NCBI GenBank assembly: GCA_003173995.1
Contig: PRDT01000033.1
Coordinates: 1 to 7,080 of the forward strand
Direction: 5' to 3'
DNA: 7,080 bases
From: Candidatus Levyibacteriota bacterium
GTDB lineage: Bacteria; Patescibacteriota; Microgenomatia; Levybacterales; UBA12049
A model generated the notes under the pieces. That model was not told the origin of the DNA and did no database searches. It saw only the letters and a program-made list of their open reading frames with translations. Within the stretch, counting starts at the first letter, position 1. Each line of letters opens with the position of its first letter. Made by a program: the position numbers and the translations under genes. Below are positions 5,203-7,080 of the stretch, in pieces.

Positions 5203-6324
5203 ATGAATAAAATACGACGAGTCTATACAGCCCACACTCTCAATAATATAGCCACATCAATTATTGGAGTCTACATTCCTGCATATCTTTTGACACTTGG
5301 ATATCCTCTTTCAAGGGTTATTTTATTTTTTGTTATCAATCATGTTGTGGGACTTATTTTTGGATTTTTTATTTTTGTCCCACTCGTTCAAAAATGGGGA
5401 CTGTTGAATACTTTTAAATTGTATTATCCACTGCAAATTTTATCTCTTATCCTTTTAAGTTTTCTCAAGACACATCCATTTCCTCCAGAATATATTGCTA
5501 TTGTTAATGGAATTGCTGTATTTGCATATTGGATACCGATGAATATTTTTTTGGTGAAATATAGTGACACAGAAAAAATGGGAAGTAGTGTTTCCAAGTT
5601 TTTCGCTCTGCCAAGTCTTTTTGGCATCTTTGGACCGCTTCTTGGGGCGCTTCTTATTCCTCTTGTTGGATTTTGGCCAGTATTTGTCCTCACTGTTATT
5701 GGTCTTTTGATTTCCTTTACTCCTTTAGCACCTCTTCATGATGAAGAAATGAAAGTTAGTCTTCATTTTGCAGCTTCCTGGGATAGGTTAAAAAGGCACA
5801 AAATACTTTTTCTTTTTGAATTTTTAGATAATATTATTGAGGAATCGAATTGGTTTTGGACAATTTATGTCTTTCTTCTCATAGGCTCGTTAGCGACGCC
5901 TGGTATTGTTGGAAGTCTTGAGGCAATAGGCGGATCGGTCTTCACCTTCTTTATTGGGAAATATGCCAATAAATATGGCAGAAAATTAATTCCTATTGCA
6001 GCATGGATGTTGCTTATCATCACTATTGCGCAGATGGTAGTGAGAGACCCAAGAAGCGCATATGCTGTAACAATACTTGGCTCGTTTGCTTTAACATTTT
6101 TTCTTATTTCTTACTTTAGTTCAATATATAAAACCATAAAAGATGATAGTGAAGAAGAATTTCTCATTCTCAGAGAAATTCCAACAGTCCTGGGGCGTCT
6201 TACTGTTTTTGTAGCAATTTTCTTGACTATTTCCAATTTACGACTATTTTTCTTTTTACCACTTGTCGTTATTCTTCTCCTTTTGATTTTATACCTTTTT
6301 AAAAGAAAGTCGCTTCTAGAGTAA
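5203..6324 (+). CDS. Major facilitator superfamily (MFS) transporter
   Basis: The 373-residue protein is hydrophobic throughout, with about 11-12 membrane helices. It opens MNKIRRVYTAHTLNNIATSIIGVYIPAYLLTLGY, a typical first helix of an MFS porter. A central charged loop (about 178-202, HDEEMKVSLHFAASWDRLKRHK) separates the two six-helix halves. The sequence GKYANKYGRK (252-261) is the C-half copy of the MFS loop motif G-x3-D/N-R-x-G-R-R/K; the N-half copy is degenerate (PLVQKWG, 60-66). The length is at the short end for the superfamily (usually 400 or so). The substrate is unknown. The ATG at 5203 is the first possible start, because a stop lies in frame at 5197-5199. A distant AGAAGG (5183-5188) is 14 bases upstream. 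The gene has no promoter of its own that I can see and sits 19 bases after the cupin gene, so it is likely its operon partner. Confidence 0.85.
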   Translation: MNKIRRVYTAHTLNNIATSIIGVYIPAYLLTLGYPLSRVILFFVINHVVGLIFGFFIFVPLVQKWGLLNTFKLYYPLQILSLILLSFLKTHPFPPEYIAIVNGIAVFAYWIPMNIFLVKYSDTEKMGSSVSKFFALPSLFGIFGPLLGALLIPLVGFWPVFVLTVIGLLISFTPLAPLHDEEMKVSLHFAASWDRLKRHKILFLFEFLDNIIEESNWFWTIYVFLLIGSLATPGIVGSLEAIGGSVFTFFIGKYANKYGRKLIPIAAWMLLIITIAQMVVRDPRSAYAVTILGSFALTFFLISYFSSIYKTIKDDSEEEFLILREIPTVLGRLTVFVAIFLTISNLRLFFFLPLVVILLLLILYLFKRKSLLE

Positions 6325-6344
6325 AGGAATATTGCTATAAGTTA

Positions 6345-6373
6345 TTGACAACCGGTTTTTTTCTTGTCATTAT
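6345..6373 (+). promoter_or_regulatory. Predicted strong promoter of the basic-tail membrane protein gene
   Basis: A consensus TTGACA (6345-6350), a 17-bp spacer, and CATTAT (6368-6373) preceded by TGT, ending exactly 6 bases before the ATG at 6380. The spacer begins with the palindrome AACCGGTT (6350-6357) and a T7 run, and TGACAA (6346-6351) is mirrored by TTGTCA (6364-6369), so an operator may be built into the promoter. No Shine-Dalgarno is present. Confidence 0.65.
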
Positions 6374-6379
6374 TTTTAT

Positions 6380-6709
6380 ATGGCAAAGAAAAAAGTTACG
6401 CGAAGAGCAGCAGCTAAAAAGACAGTTAAGCGATCAGCTCGTTCTTCATCTTCTTCACCAGCATTTTTCAAAAAACATAAACATTTGAGATGGCTTTTGC
6501 CACTTCTTCTTGTTGCATTTTGCTTAGCACTTTTAGTACATCATTATGTTGATGGTGCGCTTGAGTCAACGAGTGAGCATATGATAAAAGATGATGTTAG
6601 ATCATCTCTTCATTTGCCAAAAGATAATGACTCCAGGCCAACATATAGAAGTACGTATATGATGGACGCAACACCAACCTCCTCTCCAACAGATACTTCA
6701 AATTATTAA
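6380..6709 (+). CDS. Small single-pass membrane protein with a strongly basic N-terminal tail
   Basis: The 109-residue protein has three parts. Residues 1-37 hold 14 Lys/Arg (MAKKKVTRRAAAKKTVKRSA and onwards, with a run of five serines at 22-26), a composition like histone H1 tails or ribosome-binding tails. One membrane helix follows (about 37-55, LRWLLPLLLVAFCLALLV). The C-terminal part (56-109) is hydrophilic, Ser/Thr/Asp/Pro-rich and probably disordered. By the positive-inside rule the basic tail faces the cytoplasm and the C-terminus is outside. The low-complexity tail might contact nucleic acid or phospholipid head groups; that is inference. I do not recognise a family. The start is supported by the well-formed promoter. 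Confidence 0.7.
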   Translation: MAKKKVTRRAAAKKTVKRSARSSSSSPAFFKKHKHLRWLLPLLLVAFCLALLVHHYVDGALESTSEHMIKDDVRSSLHLPKDNDSRPTYRSTYMMDATPTSSPTDTSNY

Positions 6710-6724
6710 TTGACCCAAGGTAAA

Positions 6725-6753
6725 TTGACTTCGATCTCATTTCGTGCTACAGT
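6725..6753 (+). promoter_or_regulatory. Candidate promoter upstream of the right-edge zinc-ribbon gene
   Basis: TTGACT (6725-6730), a 17-bp spacer and TACAGT (6748-6753) preceded by TGC. Start would be near 6760, about 100 bases before the next recognised ATG (6862), unlike the leaderless pattern elsewhere in the window. The rest of the 152-base gap is AT-rich with a T7 run (6777-6783) and a pyrimidine-rich stretch (about 6795-6812). A second possible -35 (TTGATA, 6827-6832) lies closer to the gene but has no good -10 at 17 bp. Confidence 0.4.
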
Positions 6754-6861
6754 ATAGTTATAAATAATTGTTTTTATTTTTTTATTAAAGAATTTGTTTT
6801 CTTTTTCTCCTACAGAAATGAGTATCTTGATAGTTCGATTTCCTTACGTGATTGATAATAT

Positions 6862-7080
6862 ATGAATCCATACGTTGAATTGCCATGTCCAAGATGTAAA
6901 AGCCCACAAATAGTATCCAAAACTTGGACTGAGACTGTCCAAACATTTTCAGGAACAGTAAAAGTGCAGTGTTCACAAATAATCTGTACGAATAAGGAAT
7001 GTCAGGCAGAATTTGATAAAAATTTAGAAGCAGATAATAAAAAGAAAGCAGCTATCCGAACGAAGAGAGAAGAAGCAGAA
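6862..7080 (+). CDS. Zinc-ribbon protein, N-terminal part (runs off the window)
   Basis: Seventy-three residues are visible from MNPYVELPCPRCKS. C9 and C12 (CPRC) with C42 and C47 (CTNKEC) form a probable four-cysteine zinc ribbon; C37 is an extra cysteine. After the ribbon comes a charged, Lys/Glu-rich helical stretch (about 54-73) that continues past the edge and may be a coiled coil. I remember similar small proteins (x-LPCPRCxS...SKTW...CTNxxCQxEFDK) in Microgenomates-type genomes, always uncharacterised; this is recall, not a search. A stop lies in frame just upstream (6856-6858), so the start is at 6862 or later. The role is unknown; binding of nucleic acid or the translation machinery is possible. 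Confidence 0.75.
   Translation, partial: MNPYVELPCPRCKSPQIVSKTWTETVQTFSGTVKVQCSQIICTNKECQAEFDKNLEADNKKKAAIRTKREEAE

Noticed and set aside
5424..5693. Minus-strand frame inside the MFS gene
   Set aside because: It is a shadow frame, rich in residues expected from the reverse complement of hydrophobic codons.
6760..6783. ATAAA/TTTAT hairpin followed by seven T as a terminator of the basic-tail gene
   Set aside because: The stem is five A-T pairs with an eight-base loop, too weak for intrinsic termination and expected by chance in such AT-rich DNA.
6785..6976. Minus-strand frame of 63 codons near the right edge
   Set aside because: It runs antisense across the start of the zinc-ribbon gene, whose CPRC...CTNxxC pattern is strong evidence for the plus strand.

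Overview
The window looks like a compact, AT-rich (visibly well under 45% GC) bacterial chromosome segment, most likely from a Patescibacteria/CPR lineage of the Microgenomates type. This is inferred from remembered family resemblance of several proteins (the aldehyde dehydrogenase, the His-less cupin, the CPRC...CTNxxC zinc ribbon that runs off the right edge), from very short intergenic gaps, and from bacterial -35/-10 promoters. TGA is not read as an amino acid in any gene here. No mobile element, CRISPR array, tRNA or rRNA was seen. Every gap between genes is shorter than 160 bases.

Layout. Left edge (1-174, +): the tail of a VOC/glyoxalase-like protein, which meets head-on (1 base apart) an eight-helix membrane protein of the COG4705 type (176-952, -). 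That gene is divergent from an aldehyde dehydrogenase (1026-2402, +). The 73-base region between them carries a perfect 8+3+8 inverted repeat over the promoters. The dehydrogenase is followed 15 bases later by an unrecognised 132-residue protein (2418-2816, +), then a VIT1/CCC1-type metal transporter under its own promoter (2868-3590, +). This converges on a minus-strand pair: an exported membrane-anchored protein (3599-4204, -) and, upstream of it, a triple topoisomerase-type zinc-ribbon protein (4241-4786, -). A 61-base divergent promoter region separates these from a plus-strand pair: a cupin that lacks metal ligands (4848-5183) and a major facilitator transporter (5203-6324). Then come a small membrane protein with a highly basic N-terminal tail (6380-6709, +) and the start of a zinc-ribbon protein (6862 to the edge, +).

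The most interesting signal is regulatory. Several genes have a -10 box, usually with an extended TGn, ending exactly 6 bases (in other cases 7 or 9) before the start codon, and no Shine-Dalgarno sequence at usual spacing. This predicts that transcription starts on the A of ATG, so the mRNAs would be leaderless. Several of these promoters also contain dyads that could be operators. The membrane protein at 176-952 shows an exact fourfold internal repeat, aromatic-W-x9-G-x4-D, which points to a pore with four equivalent aspartates. No complete new multi-gene system can be demonstrated; the links among the genes beyond the operon pairs are not evident.
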